This document shows, in pieces, positions 18,410-27,907 of a DNA stretch of 64,000 nucleotides. The notes beneath the pieces are model-generated. The model was not told the origin of the DNA. It was given only the letters and a program-made list of their open reading frames with translations, and ran no database searches. The DNA is from Methylobacterium currus (GTDB lineage: Bacteria > Pseudomonadota > Alphaproteobacteria > Rhizobiales > Beijerinckiaceae), in assembly GCF_003058325.1 (NCBI RefSeq), contig NZ_CP028843.1, positions 208,501 through 272,500 of the forward strand, in the 5' to 3' direction. The position numbers and the translations under genes are program-made. Within the stretch, counting starts at the first letter, position 1. Each line of letters begins with the position of its first letter.

Positions 18410-19303
18410 ATGAACACCCATCTGCTGCTCCAGCTCGTCGTCAACGGGCTGATCGTCGGCGCCCTCTACGGCGTAGTCGCGATGAGCTTCGTCCTGATCT
18501 ACAAGGCGAGCCAGGTCGTGAACTTCGCTCAGGGCGAGTTCCTCCTGATCGGCGCCTGGGTGTGCTGGTGGCTGCTCACCACCTACCAGCTGCCGTTCCT
18601 GGTCGGCATGGCGGTCACCTTCGCGTTCATGCTGGTCTTCGGCATCGCCCTCCAGGTGGTGGTGCTCAGGCCCTTGATCGGCGAGCCGATCATCTCGGTC
18701 ATCATGGTGACGATCGGCCTGTCGATCTTCTTCCAGGCCCTGTGCAAGTGGCTGTTCGGCGTCTTCGCCCAGCCCTTCCCGCCGATCTTCTCCACGCAGT
18801 CGGTGTCGTTCCTCGGCCTCGAGATCCAGACCGTGTACCTGATGAGCCTCGGCATCTCGGTCGCCATGATGGCGGGCTTCGCCTGGTTCTTCCGCTACTC
18901 GAAGCACGGCCTCGCCATGCGGGCCACCGCCTTCAACCAGCAGGTGGCGCAGTCGCTCGGCATCTCGGTCCGCAACGTCTTTGCCCTCGCCTGGGCGATC
19001 TCGGCGGTGGTCTCGTCGGTTGCCGGCATCGTGGTCGGCATCGTCAACGGCGTGTCCTCGGCCCTGTCGCTCTACGGCATCAAGGTCTTCCCGGCCGTGA
19101 TCCTCGGCGGGCTCGACTCGGTCGTCGGCGCGGTGATCGGCGGCCTCGTGATCGGTGTGCTGGAGAACGTCGCGCAATACGTCGACGGCCAGTACCTGCA
19201 CTGGGGCAACCTCTACGAGATCGTTCCCTTCTACGTCCTGGTGGTGATCCTGATGATCAAGCCCTACGGCCTGTTCGGCACCCGCGACATCGAGCGCGTC
19301 TGA
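18410..19303 (+). CDS. livH: Branched-chain amino-acid-type ABC transporter permease LivH
   Basis: A 297-residue inner-membrane permease with about eight hydrophobic segments. It has the LivH features LVVNGLIVGALYGVVAMSFVLIYKAS near the N-terminus, VNFAQGEFLLIGAW, RATAFNQQVAQSLGI and the cytoplasmic coupling loop before VFALAWAISAVVSSVAGI, then PAVILGGLDSVVGAVIGGLV. It starts 13 bases after the acyl-CoA synthetase. Its stop TGA overlaps the ATG of livM, so the two permeases are translationally coupled. Confidence 0.93.
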   Translation: MNTHLLLQLVVNGLIVGALYGVVAMSFVLIYKASQVVNFAQGEFLLIGAWVCWWLLTTYQLPFLVGMAVTFAFMLVFGIALQVVVLRPLIGEPIISVIMVTIGLSIFFQALCKWLFGVFAQPFPPIFSTQSVSFLGLEIQTVYLMSLGISVAMMAGFAWFFRYSKHGLAMRATAFNQQVAQSLGISVRNVFALAWAISAVVSSVAGIVVGIVNGVSSALSLYGIKVFPAVILGGLDSVVGAVIGGLVIGVLENVAQYVDGQYLHWGNLYEIVPFYVLVVILMIKPYGLFGTRDIERV

Positions 19304-20376
19304 TGGCGACCCAGAGCCTGATCCCCGCCGGCGACTACCGCACGACGTATGCGGCCGACACCACCATCTTCCCGACCGCCGGCAGCCGCTACGCGGTCTG
19401 GGCGGGGCTGGCCCTGCTCTGCCTCGCGCCGCTCGTCCTCGACCGCTACTGGCTGAGCCTGCTGATCCAGATCGGCTACTTCGCGGTCGCGGCGCTCGGC
19501 CTCAACATCCTGGTCGGCTTCACCGGGCAGATCTCGATCGGGCATGCCGCCTTCTTCGGCTTCGGTGCCTTCGCCTCCGCCTGGCTGTCGAACAATTACG
19601 GCATCCCGGTCTTCTTCGCGATCCCGCTCGCCGGAATCATCACCACCGCGGTCGGGCTGATCTTCGGCCTGCCGGCGGCCCGGCTGAAGGGCCTCTACCT
19701 CGCCATCGCGACGCTCGCCGCACAATACATCCTGCAGGACTTCTTCGCCCGGGCGAACTGGTTCACCGGCGGCGTCGCCGGCACGGCGGCCGACGCCTTC
19801 TCGATCTTCGGGTTCAGTTTCGACACCGACCACCGCTACTTTTACGTCGTGCTGGCCTACCTCGTGCTGACCTTCGTGCTCGCCACCAACCTGATGCGCT
19901 CCCGCGACGGGCGGGCGCTGGTGGCGGTGCGCGACCACTATCTCTCGGCGGAGATGATGGGGATCAACCTCACCCGCTACCGCACCCTGTCCTTCGGCCT
20001 CTCGGCCTTCTTCGCGGGCATCGGCGGGGCGCTCTACGGCCATTACCTGCAATTCGTCTCGGTCGAGGGCTTCGGCATCCTGCTCTCGATCCAGTTCCTC
20101 GGCATGATCATCATCGGCGGCCTCGGCTCGATCATGGGCACGCTGATGGGCACCGCCTTCATGGTGCTGGTGCCGGAAGCCATGGGCTGGCTCACCGACG
20201 CGGTCCGCGGCTCCGCCCTCGACCGGGCGCTGGCGCTCAAGGACAACCTGTCCTTCCTGCGCGAGATGGCGATCGGCCTCGTGATCGTGCTGTTCCTCAT
20301 GTTCGAGCCCGACGGGCTCGCCCATCGCTGGCGCCAGATCAAGGCGTACTGGAAGCTCTACCCGTTCTCGCACTGA
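19303..20376 (+). CDS. livM: Branched-chain amino-acid-type ABC transporter permease LivM
   Basis: A 357-residue permease, partner of LivH. A 40-residue polar N-terminus precedes about nine hydrophobic segments. Diagnostic parts: LGLNILVGFTGQISIGHAAF, GLPAARLKGLYLAIATLAAQ, ALVAVRDHYLSAEMMGINLT (coupling loop), FFAGIGGALYGHYL and IIIGGLGSIMGTLMG. The ATG at 19303 overlaps the livH stop (TGATG). The long loop after GGLGSIMG (AMGWLTDAVRGSALDRALAL) matches LivM proteins of the aromatic/fatty-acid-type operons. Confidence 0.93.
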   Translation: MATQSLIPAGDYRTTYAADTTIFPTAGSRYAVWAGLALLCLAPLVLDRYWLSLLIQIGYFAVAALGLNILVGFTGQISIGHAAFFGFGAFASAWLSNNYGIPVFFAIPLAGIITTAVGLIFGLPAARLKGLYLAIATLAAQYILQDFFARANWFTGGVAGTAADAFSIFGFSFDTDHRYFYVVLAYLVLTFVLATNLMRSRDGRALVAVRDHYLSAEMMGINLTRYRTLSFGLSAFFAGIGGALYGHYLQFVSVEGFGILLSIQFLGMIIIGGLGSIMGTLMGTAFMVLVPEAMGWLTDAVRGSALDRALALKDNLSFLREMAIGLVIVLFLMFEPDGLAHRWRQIKAYWKLYPFSH

Positions 20377-20424
20377 CCACCATCGACGAGGCCGGACGAA
20401 CCGGCCCGCCAACCGGAGGAAACC

Positions 20425-21696
20425 ATGCTTCGTCTCTCCCTCGCCTCGGCCGCCGCCCTCGCCCTTGGCCTCCCGGCGCTGGCCGCCGAGATCCCGATCG
20501 GCCACCTCGCCGACCAGAGCGGCGCCACCTCGGATGTCGGGGTGCCCTACGCCCAGGGCGTCGCCGATGCGCTCGCCTACGTGAACCGCAAGGGCGGCAT
20601 CAAGGGCGAGAAGATGGCGGTCGAATCGGTCGATTACGGCTACCAGGTGCCCCGCGCCGTCGCGCTCTACAAGAAGTGGACCGGCGGGCGCGACAAGGTC
20701 GCGGCGATCCAGGGCTGGGGCACCGCCGACACCGAGGCGCTCTCGGCCTTCGTCACCAAGGACGAGGTGCCCTACATCTCCGGCTCCTATGCCGCGCAGG
20801 TGAGCGACCCGACCGGTGCCAGCGGCAAGGCCAAGGCCGCGCCCTACAACTTCTTCTACGGGCCGAGCTACTCGGATGCCCTGCGCGCCATGCTGCTATG
20901 GGCGGCGGACGACTGGAAGGCCAAGGGCAAGACCGGCAAGCCGAAATACGTCCATATGGGCGGCAACCACCCCTACCCGAACTCGCCCAAGGAAGCCGGC
21001 GAGGCGATGGCGAAGGACCTCGGCTTCGAGGTGCTGCCGGCGATCGTCTTCGCGCTGGCGCCCGGCGACTACACCGCCCAGTGCCTGACCGCCAAGAACG
21101 CCGGCGCCAACTACGCCTACCTGGGCAACACGGGTGGGTCGAACATCTCGCTGCTCAAGTCCTGCAAGTCGGTCGGCACCGACATCCAGTTCATGGGCAA
21201 TGTCTGGGGCATGGACGAGAACGCCGCCAAGGCGGCGGGCGAGGCGGCGAACGGCGTCGTCTTCCCGGTCCGCACAGCGGCGGTGAGCGGCAGCACCGCC
21301 CCCGGCATGGCGATGGCGGCCGAGATCTCGAAGGTGTCGGACGCCGCCGGCACCGCCTACCGCCCGGTGCATTACTATACCGGCATCTGCGCCGCCCTCT
21401 ACATGACCGAGGCCCTCGCCTGGGCCAAGGACAATGGCGGGCTTGCCGGCCCCAACGTCCGCAAGGGCTTCTACCAGAAGAAGGACTGGGTGCCGGCCGG
21501 CATGGAGGGCGTCTGCGTCCCCTCGACCTGGTCGGCCACCGACCATCGCGGGATGATGGAGGTGCACATCTACCGCGCCAAGGTCTCGGGTCCCACCGAC
21601 GGCGCGCTGCCCGACCTGATGAAGGCCGGCACGATCAAGCTCGAGCCGGTCAAGACCGTGACGCTGCCGCGCAAGGCCGAGTGGCAGGGGTGGTGA
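20425..21696 (+). CDS. livK: Periplasmic substrate-binding protein of the liv-type transporter
   Basis: A 423-residue periplasmic-binding protein (type 1 fold, Peripla_BP_6). A Sec signal peptide (LRLSLASAAALALGLPALAA) is followed by EIPIGHLADQSGATSDVG. Binding-lobe segments include YVNRKGGIKGEKM, AIQGWGTADTEALSAFV, PYISGSYAAQVSD, HMGGNHPYPNSPKEAGEAMAK and GNTGGSNISLLKSCK. It matches the group of binding proteins tied to acyl-CoA ligases more than classic Leu/Ile/Val-binding LivK, so the ligand is uncertain. A strong CCGGAGGAAACC ribosome site precedes the ATG, in keeping with the high expression expected of a binding protein. Confidence 0.9.
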   Translation: MLRLSLASAAALALGLPALAAEIPIGHLADQSGATSDVGVPYAQGVADALAYVNRKGGIKGEKMAVESVDYGYQVPRAVALYKKWTGGRDKVAAIQGWGTADTEALSAFVTKDEVPYISGSYAAQVSDPTGASGKAKAAPYNFFYGPSYSDALRAMLLWAADDWKAKGKTGKPKYVHMGGNHPYPNSPKEAGEAMAKDLGFEVLPAIVFALAPGDYTAQCLTAKNAGANYAYLGNTGGSNISLLKSCKSVGTDIQFMGNVWGMDENAAKAAGEAANGVVFPVRTAAVSGSTAPGMAMAAEISKVSDAAGTAYRPVHYYTGICAALYMTEALAWAKDNGGLAGPNVRKGFYQKKDWVPAGMEGVCVPSTWSATDHRGMMEVHIYRAKVSGPTDGALPDLMKAGTIKLEPVKTVTLPRKAEWQGW

Positions 21697-21728
21697 GAAC
21701 CGCCGCCAACGAGTGACCCGCCTCTGAG

Positions 21729-21901
21729 CCCTCCCCCCCCTCTGCGGGGGAGGGTGCCCTGCGAAGGCAGGGCGGGAGAGGGGAACGCGACGATGCCGGA
21801 TGTGGCGACCGTCACAGCGGTCGCGACCTTTTCGGAAGCGTGGCTCCCCTGTCCCGGCCCCTGCTGACGCAGGGGCCCCCTCCCCCGCAGAGGGGGGAGG
21901 G
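21729..21901. repeat. Palindromic GC-rich intergenic element, copy 1
   Basis: About 173 bases bounded by CCCTCCCCCC...TCTGCGGGGG on the left and CCCCCGCAGAGGGGGGAGGG on the right, which are inverted copies. Inner hairpins include CCCTGCGAAGGCAGGG and CCCCTGCTGACGCAGGGG. It shares its ends, GGGCGGGAGAGGGG and CGGAAGCGTGGCT with a second copy at 35892-36058. It sits between livK and livF and contains no ORF. It looks like a MITE-like or REP-like element; it could also attenuate transcription between the two genes. Confidence 0.8.
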
Positions 21902-21934
21902 TTCGACCCGCATCTCGTTTAGCGAAAGCCCCCG

Positions 21935-22771
<837 letters not shown>

Positions 22772-22905
22772 GCGGATCGCTCGTCCCGTCCCTCACCCGC
22801 GAGGCGGAGGTCGGGCACGCCATGATCTCGTCGCGGCCCACGCGATGATGCTAGGCATCGGGCGCCGCGTCCCGGGCGGGACGGCGAGACGAGGGCCCGA
22901 GAACC

Positions 22906-23751
22906 GTGAATTACCGCCACGCCTTCCACGCCGGCAACCACGCCGACGTGCTCAAGCACTGGGTGCTGACCCGGGTGCTGGCGCATCTCCAGCGCAAGGC
23001 GACGCCGTTCCGGGCGATCGACACCCATGCGGGCCTCGGCTTCTACGACCTGACCGCCGACGAGGCCGGGCGCACCGGCGAGTGGCACGACGGCATCGGC
23101 CGGCTCGACGATCCGTTCCCCGACGCGGTCGAGGCCCTGCTCGCCCCCTACCGGGCCGCGGTGGAGGCGGTGCGGGCGCGCCACGGCGCGACGATCTATC
23201 CGGGCTCGCCGGCCCTGATCCGCGAGTTCCTGCGCCCCGGCGACCAGGGCGTGTTCGTGGAGCTGCACCCGGCCGACGGCGCGGTGCTGCATGCCCGCTA
23301 CAACCAGGATCCGCGCACCAAGGTGCTGGCCCTCGACGGCTGGACGGCGTTGCCCGCCCTGATCCCCCCGAAGGAGCGCCGCGGCCTCGTCCTGATCGAC
23401 CCGCCCTACGAGGTGCCGGGCGAGATCGAGCGCCTGGGCCGCGAACTGCTGAAGGCGGTGACGAAGTGGGCGACCGGCACCTACCTCGCCTGGTACCCGA
23501 TCAAGGACGCAGCCGTGATCGACCGCCTCGCCGCCACCCTCGACGCCGCCCTCCCCCGCCCGGCCCTGCGCCTCGACCTCCTGATCCACCGGCCCGACCC
23601 GGCGCGCCTGAGCGGCAGCGGGCTCATCGTGGTCAACCCGCCCTGGACCCTGCGCGAGGAAGCCGAGACCGTCCTGCCGGCGCTGGCCGAGCGCCTGGCG
23701 CAGGAAGGCTACGGCGCCTTCCGCTGCGCATCATTGGGACCGCCGGCCTGA
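22906..23751 (+). CDS. rlmJ: 23S rRNA (adenine(2030)-N6)-methyltransferase
   Basis: Methylates A2030 of 23S rRNA. The 281-residue protein starts with NYRHAFHAGNHADVLKH, the invariant RlmJ N-terminus, followed by FRAIDTHAGLGFYDL (SAM-binding region), PGSPALIREFLRPGD, VFVELHP and the catalytic DPPY motif in LVLIDPPYEVPGE. Start is GTG at 22906, supported by the conserved N-terminus. The gene is convergent with glcD, whose stop is 17 bases away. Confidence 0.95.
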   Translation: MNYRHAFHAGNHADVLKHWVLTRVLAHLQRKATPFRAIDTHAGLGFYDLTADEAGRTGEWHDGIGRLDDPFPDAVEALLAPYRAAVEAVRARHGATIYPGSPALIREFLRPGDQGVFVELHPADGAVLHARYNQDPRTKVLALDGWTALPALIPPKERRGLVLIDPPYEVPGEIERLGRELLKAVTKWATGTYLAWYPIKDAAVIDRLAATLDAALPRPALRLDLLIHRPDPARLSGSGLIVVNPPWTLREEAETVLPALAERLAQEGYGAFRCASLGPPA

Positions 23752-23767
23752 GGGCAGGCACACCGGC

Positions 23768-25201
23768 TCACGCGGCGATCCGCCCCTCCAGCGGGAAGAC
23801 CTTGGCCGGGTTCATCAGCCAGGCCGGGTCGAACACCGCCCGCACCCGCATCTGCTGCTGCAGATCCTCCGGGTTGTACTGGTAGGTCATCAGGTCGCGC
23901 TTCTCGATGCCGACGCCGTGCTCGCCGGTGAGGCAGCCGCCGACCTCGACGCAGAGCTTCAGCATCTCCTCGCCGGCGGCCTCGGCCTTCTCCATCTCGC
24001 CGGGCGTGTTGATGTCGAACAGAATCAGGGGGTGCAGGTTGCCGTCGCCGGCATGGAAGACGTTGGCGCAGCGAAGACCATAGGACTTCGTGATCTCGCC
24101 GATGCGCTCCAGCACGCGGGGCAATTGCCCGGTCGGGATGGTGCCATCCATGCAGATGTAGTCGGAGATGCGTCCCGTCGCGCCGAAGGCCGACTTGCGG
24201 CCCTTCCAGATCGCGGCGCTCTCGGCCTCGGATTGCGAGACCTTGAGGCTCGTCGGGTTGAAGGGCTTGGCGATCTCGACGATGCGGGCGAGCATCGCGT
24301 CGCATTCCTGCTGGCAGCCCTCGACCTCGATGATCAGCATCGCCTCGGCGTCGAGCGGGTAGCCCGCATGCGCGAAGGCCTCGCAGATCGTGATCGCCTC
24401 GCGGTCCATGTACTCGATCGCCACCGGGATGATGCCGGCCCCGATGATCGCCGCCGTGCAGGCGCCCGCATCCTCGACCCGGCCGAAGCCCATCAGCGCC
24501 GGCCGCGCGCCCTCCGCCGCGCGCAGGATCCGCACGGTCGCCTCGGTGACGATGCCGAGCTGCCCCTCCGAGCCGCAGACGAGGCCGAGCAGGTCGTAGC
24601 CGGCGGCATCGAGGTGATCGCCGCCGATCTCCACCACCGTGCCGTCGATCATGACCAGGGTCACGCCCATCAGGTTGTTGGTGGTGACGCCGTACTTGAG
24701 GCAATGCGCCCCGCCGGAATTCATCGCGATGTTGCCCGCGATCGTGCAGGCGAGCTGGCTCGACGGGTCGGGGGCGTAGAAGAAGCCCTCATGCGCCACC
24801 GCCGCGCTGATGGCGAGGTTGGTGATGCCGGCCTGGACCCGGGCGGTGCGGTTGGAAAAATCGACCTCGAGCACCCGGTTCATCTTGGCGACGCCGAGGA
24901 TCACCGCATCCTCCTGCGCGATGGCGCCGCCGGCGAGCGACGTGCCGGCACCGCGGGGCACCACCTTCACCCCCGCCTCGTGGCAGTAGCGCATCACCGC
25001 GGCGACCTCCTGGGTCGTCGAGGGCAGCACGACGGCGAGCGGCATCTTGCGGTAGGCGGTGAGCCCGTCGGTCTCGAAGGCGCGGCGCTCGTCCTCGCTG
25101 GTCACCAGGGCCTCGGGCGCCACCAGGCCGCGCAGGCCCTCGACGATCGCGTCGCGGCGGGCGAGGATCGCGGGATCCGGGAGCGGGAAGGCGATCGTCA
25201 T
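23768..25201 (-). CDS. glcD: Glycolate oxidase subunit GlcD-type FAD-linked oxidase
   Basis: A 477-residue FAD-linked oxidase that oxidises 2-hydroxyacids such as glycolate. The FAD_binding_4 domain shows KVVPRGAGTSLAGGA, DPSSQLACTIAGNIAMNSGG and GLVCGSEGQLGIVTEATV; the C-terminal cap domain has VFHAGDGNLHPLILFD and GGCLTGEHGVGIEKRDLM, including the His and Glu of the active site. Length and motifs match GlcD. The usual partners glcE and glcF are not adjacent: the gene before it on this strand is a divergent cytochrome c. They may lie elsewhere. Confidence 0.88.
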   Translation of the reverse strand: MTIAFPLPDPAILARRDAIVEGLRGLVAPEALVTSEDERRAFETDGLTAYRKMPLAVVLPSTTQEVAAVMRYCHEAGVKVVPRGAGTSLAGGAIAQEDAVILGVAKMNRVLEVDFSNRTARVQAGITNLAISAAVAHEGFFYAPDPSSQLACTIAGNIAMNSGGAHCLKYGVTTNNLMGVTLVMIDGTVVEIGGDHLDAAGYDLLGLVCGSEGQLGIVTEATVRILRAAEGARPALMGFGRVEDAGACTAAIIGAGIIPVAIEYMDREAITICEAFAHAGYPLDAEAMLIIEVEGCQQECDAMLARIVEIAKPFNPTSLKVSQSEAESAAIWKGRKSAFGATGRISDYICMDGTIPTGQLPRVLERIGEITKSYGLRCANVFHAGDGNLHPLILFDINTPGEMEKAEAAGEEMLKLCVEVGGCLTGEHGVGIEKRDLMTYQYNPEDLQQQMRVRAVFDPAWLMNPAKVFPLEGRIAA

Positions 25202-25493
25202 GGCGCGTCCTCTCGGGTTTCTTGTCGCGGGAGTCTTGTCGGATATCGTCTCGCCGGCCCCGGCGGGCCGGTCCCTGGTGCTCCATCATACCGGAGGCGA
25301 GGGATCGCGCCCATCCCGCGCCGAGCCCCAACGCGGCCCCGCACCTTCGTCCGATTGCGCGCGGACGCGGCAGAGCTTCTTTTCGTCGCACGGGACCCGG
25401 CGCGTACCGTCGGCGTTTTTAACTGTACCAATCTGCAGGCTAGGCCATATCCCCGTGGCCGGTCGCGAATGACGTCCGTTTGGAGGGAACCTC

Positions 25494-25850
25494 ATGCGTC
25501 AGCTCATCCTCGGTGCCGCCCTGGCGGTGCTCCTGCCCTTCGCCGCCCAGGCCCAGGACGCGGCCGCCGGCGAGAAGGTGTTCGCCCCCTGCAAGGCCTG
25601 CCACGCCTTCGGCAAGAACGGCGTCGGCCCTGACCTCAAGGGCGTCATCGGCCGCAAGGCCGGCACCCACGAGGGCTACAACTACTCGGCAGCGATGAAG
25701 AATTCCGGCCTGACCTGGGACGAGGCCACCTTCCGGGACTACATCCACGACCCGAAGGCCAAGGTGCCGGGCACCAAGATGATCTATGCCGGCCAGAAGG
25801 ACGACAAGAAGGTCTCGGACCTGATCGCCTATCTCGAGACCCAGAAGTAA
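25494..25850 (+). CDS. Periplasmic class I cytochrome c
   Basis: A 118-residue secreted cytochrome c of the c2/c550 type, an electron carrier. A Sec signal peptide ends about residue 20 (LPFAAQAQ), the heme-attachment CKACH is at residues 33-37 and the distal Met ligand is in VPGTKMIYAG. FRDYIHDPKAKVPGTKM and DLIAYLET are standard for the family. A GGAGGG ribosome site lies upstream. It is transcribed alone, divergent from glcD, and followed by a strong hairpin, so it is probably monocistronic. Confidence 0.93.
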   Translation: MRQLILGAALAVLLPFAAQAQDAAAGEKVFAPCKACHAFGKNGVGPDLKGVIGRKAGTHEGYNYSAAMKNSGLTWDEATFRDYIHDPKAKVPGTKMIYAGQKDDKKVSDLIAYLETQK

Positions 25851-25860
25851 CGCGCGTGAC

Positions 25861-25887
25861 GGACCCCGGCGGCGTCCGCCGGGGTCC
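25861..25887 (+). terminator. Strong GC hairpin after cytochrome c
   Basis: GGACCCCGGCGG pairs perfectly with CCGCCGGGGTCC around a three-base loop (12-bp stem), ten bases after the stop. There is no T run, but terminators in this GC-rich genome often lack one. It is placed to end the cytochrome transcript. Confidence 0.65.
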
Positions 25888-26152
25888 TGCCGCTCGTCGG
25901 CGGGGTGGGTTGATCGATGCTCGCAAGACGACGCATCGGATGAAGCAATAACAATCGCAAAAATCTTGGCGATCGACCGTTCCTGGTACAGGACCCGCCG
26001 TCAGACACCTGGGTAAGACAGGCGATTGCGGTGACGATCGACGGACCGGCAAAGGCGCGACACACGTCCGTCAGCAGCTTTCTCCAGGCAGGAATACCAG
26101 TCTACATTTTCTGTCATAATAATCAAACATATTGCCACAGCATGGTGAGGCA

Positions 26153-26164
26153 ATTAAATTTAAT
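26153..26164. promoter_or_regulatory. AT palindrome upstream of the unrecognised gene
   Basis: ATTAAATTTAAT is perfectly self-complementary and sits 49 bases before the ATG at 26214 in an AT-rich patch. It could be an operator or part of a promoter. This rests on symmetry and position only. Confidence 0.35.
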
Positions 26165-26213
26165 CTGATTAGACAATATCATCTTGATCGACAATGCGTC
26201 GGATTCTACCAGC

Positions 26214-26786
26214 ATGATCGATTACCTCGATCATGTCGAAGAGTCAGAGGTCATCAGGCTCGCGGACAATCTCGGCCCCAGCCACATTCTCAACGATCGC
26301 AGCGTGTTTTCGATGCTGCCGAAGCTGTTCTGCCTGACCGATCCGGACCTGCTGCTGAACGCAGACCTCCCGAAAAACTTCCTGGGAGAATTGGCGTATC
26401 TGACGGACCTGCATCAGGTCGGGAAGGCGGGCTTCGCCCTGGACATCAGCGACCGCTATCTCATGCGCGACGCCCTGGTCTTTTCCGGCGGGAAGATGGT
26501 CAAGATTTGGGAACACGAAGAGCAATTTTGGCACAACCCATTGCCTCCTCTGCCAGGAGGAGATCCTGTTTACGATGCGATCCTCGATACGACCTTTGCG
26601 CTCGACAACAAGGATCATTTCCAGCACGCGAACATCTGGCGGGCGGTGCGGGTCGGCGGGCGGTTCACGGCCCGTCACCTGTCCTGGTACCGCGAGGCCG
26701 GCATCCCGATCGAGGAAGCCCGCGCCTACGCGAAGAGCCAGCGATACTCGACGTGTCTCCGCGACGCGACATCCCTCGGCGGTTAG
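26214..26786 (+). CDS. Hypothetical protein of unknown family
   Basis: A 190-residue soluble protein that I do not recognise. It is acidic and aromatic-rich, with segments such as VIRLADNLGPSHILNDRS, LLNADLPKNFLGELAYLTDL, FALDISDRYLMRDALVF and HFQHANIWRAVRVGGRF. No signal peptide or membrane segment is visible. The ATG at 26214 is used; a TTG at 26184 in the same frame is an alternative and neither has a good ribosome site. Codon composition is less GC-biased than in neighbours and the upstream DNA is AT-rich, both signs of possible transfer. Confidence 0.7.
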   Translation: MIDYLDHVEESEVIRLADNLGPSHILNDRSVFSMLPKLFCLTDPDLLLNADLPKNFLGELAYLTDLHQVGKAGFALDISDRYLMRDALVFSGGKMVKIWEHEEQFWHNPLPPLPGGDPVYDAILDTTFALDNKDHFQHANIWRAVRVGGRFTARHLSWYREAGIPIEEARAYAKSQRYSTCLRDATSLGG

Positions 26787-26843
26787 GAGCCGAATCGGCG
26801 GCGGCGGCCTTCGGGCGCCGTCGGGGACGAGGCGAGACTGTCC

Positions 26844-27314
26844 TCAATCCCCGACGCCCTCCCGCCCCTGCACCGCCATCAGGGTGGCGGTGAGGAGCGC
26901 GACGAGCTTCTCGCCTCCCTCGCCCTCGGAAAAAACCTCGGCCTGCGCCAGGGTCAGGGTGCGGCCGGCCTTGACCACCCGGCCCCGGGCCAGGATGCGG
27001 CGGCCGGCGGCGGGAGCCAGCAGGTTGATCTTGAACTCCGCCGTCAGCACCCCGGCGCCGGGCGGCATCAGGGTCAGGGCGGCGTAGCCCGCGGCGCTGT
27101 CGGCAATGGCGCTCACCGCCCCGGCATGGACGAAGCCATGCTGCTGCGACAAAGCCGGCCCGGGGGTCAGGGCGATCTCGACCGCGCCGGGCGACACCGC
27201 CTGGAGGGTGGCCCCGAGGGTCCGCATCAGGCCCTGCTTGTCGAAGCTGGCGTGCACGCGCGCCTGGATCACCTCGGACTCGGCGCGCAAAGCCTCTTGT
27301 GTCTGATCCGTCAC
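26844..27314 (-). CDS. PaaI-family hot-dog thioesterase
   Basis: A 156-residue acyl-CoA thioesterase of the PaaI/YdiI type. Seen: VEIALTPGPALSQQHGFVHAGAVSAIADSAAGYAAL, which holds the HGxxHAG-type catalytic turn (Asn/Gln, His, Gly) and the acidic residue on the next helix, then LTAEFKINLLAPAAG and GRVVKAGRTLTLAQAEVF. The GTG at 27314 follows GGGGAGG; the longer upstream frame overlaps the divergent neighbour and lacks protein character. It is divergent from another hot-dog thioesterase, with 91 bases between the starts. Confidence 0.88.
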   Translation of the reverse strand: MTDQTQEALRAESEVIQARVHASFDKQGLMRTLGATLQAVSPGAVEIALTPGPALSQQHGFVHAGAVSAIADSAAGYAALTLMPPGAGVLTAEFKINLLAPAAGRRILARGRVVKAGRTLTLAQAEVFSEGEGGEKLVALLTATLMAVQGREGVGD

Positions 27315-27405
27315 GGGCGCTGGGCCTCCCCCTCGATTGTTGTGTAGGGACGTTGAGGCACGGCCGCGGCCGCGCTGTCCAGCGCCCTCACCCTCCGAGG
27401 CCCTT

Positions 27406-27837
27406 ATGACCACCCCCGATTCCGATCCGGCCGGCTGGCGCCCCTTCGACGACCCGGGCTTCCTCTCCCTGGTCGGCCCGGTGCTGCTGCGCGAGGAAGG
27501 CGAGGCGGCGAGCTTCGCGTTCCGGGCCGAGCCCAAGCATGCCAACCTGATCGGCGTGGTGCAGGGCGGCATGATGATGACCTTCGCCGACCGGGCGCTG
27601 GGCTTCGCCGCCATGCGGGCCGCCGGCGGGGCGAATTGCGTCACGGTGCAGTTCGAGATGCAGTTCGTCTCGGCCGGGCGGATCGGCGAGACGATCACGA
27701 TGACGCCCGAGGTGGTGCAGCGCACGACGAGCCTGGTCTTCCTGCGCGGCGATGCGCGGTGCGACGGGCGCATCGTCGCCACCGCCACCGGGGTGTGGAA
27801 GATCCTGCGCCGCCGGCCGGAGGCGGGCCCGGCCTGA
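27406..27837 (+). CDS. Hot-dog thioesterase, PaaI superfamily
   Basis: A 143-residue thioesterase-fold protein. HANLIGVVQGGMMMTFADRALGFAA carries the family's glycine turn and the acidic active-site residue (Asp) on the central helix, and CVTVQFEMQFVSAGRIGETI the following strands. It differs from its divergent neighbour in active-site detail, so the two probably have different acyl-CoA substrates. The ATG at 27406 begins TTPDSDPAGW. A 15-bp direct repeat lies just after the stop. Confidence 0.85.
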   Translation: MTTPDSDPAGWRPFDDPGFLSLVGPVLLREEGEAASFAFRAEPKHANLIGVVQGGMMMTFADRALGFAAMRAAGGANCVTVQFEMQFVSAGRIGETITMTPEVVQRTTSLVFLRGDARCDGRIVATATGVWKILRRRPEAGPA

Positions 27838-27851
27838 GGCGGCCCGCCCGC

Positions 27852-27881
27852 GCATGGGTGCCCCGGGCATAGGTGCCCCGG
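27852..27881. repeat. 15-bp direct repeat after the thioesterase gene
   Basis: GCATGGGTGCCCCGG (27852-27866) and GCATAGGTGCCCCGG (27867-27881) are adjacent near-identical copies in the gap between convergent genes. The unit has no stop codon and no ORF. Confidence 0.7.
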
Positions 27882-27907
27882 GGATGCGCCCGTTCGGGGA
27901 CGGAGCG

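Larger units (their letters stand above)
25851..26213. other. AT-rich leader region upstream of an unrecognised gene
   Basis: After the hairpin, bases 25900-26213 carry no supported gene. From about 26085 to 26200 the DNA is clearly AT-rich for this genome, and it includes the perfect palindrome ATTAAATTTAAT. It probably holds the promoter of the gene at 26214. Confidence 0.6.

Noticed and set aside
23918..25633. 571-residue plus-strand open frame opposite glcD
   Set aside because: Antisense to a GlcD with intact FAD and active-site motifs; it also runs into the cytochrome c gene in another frame.
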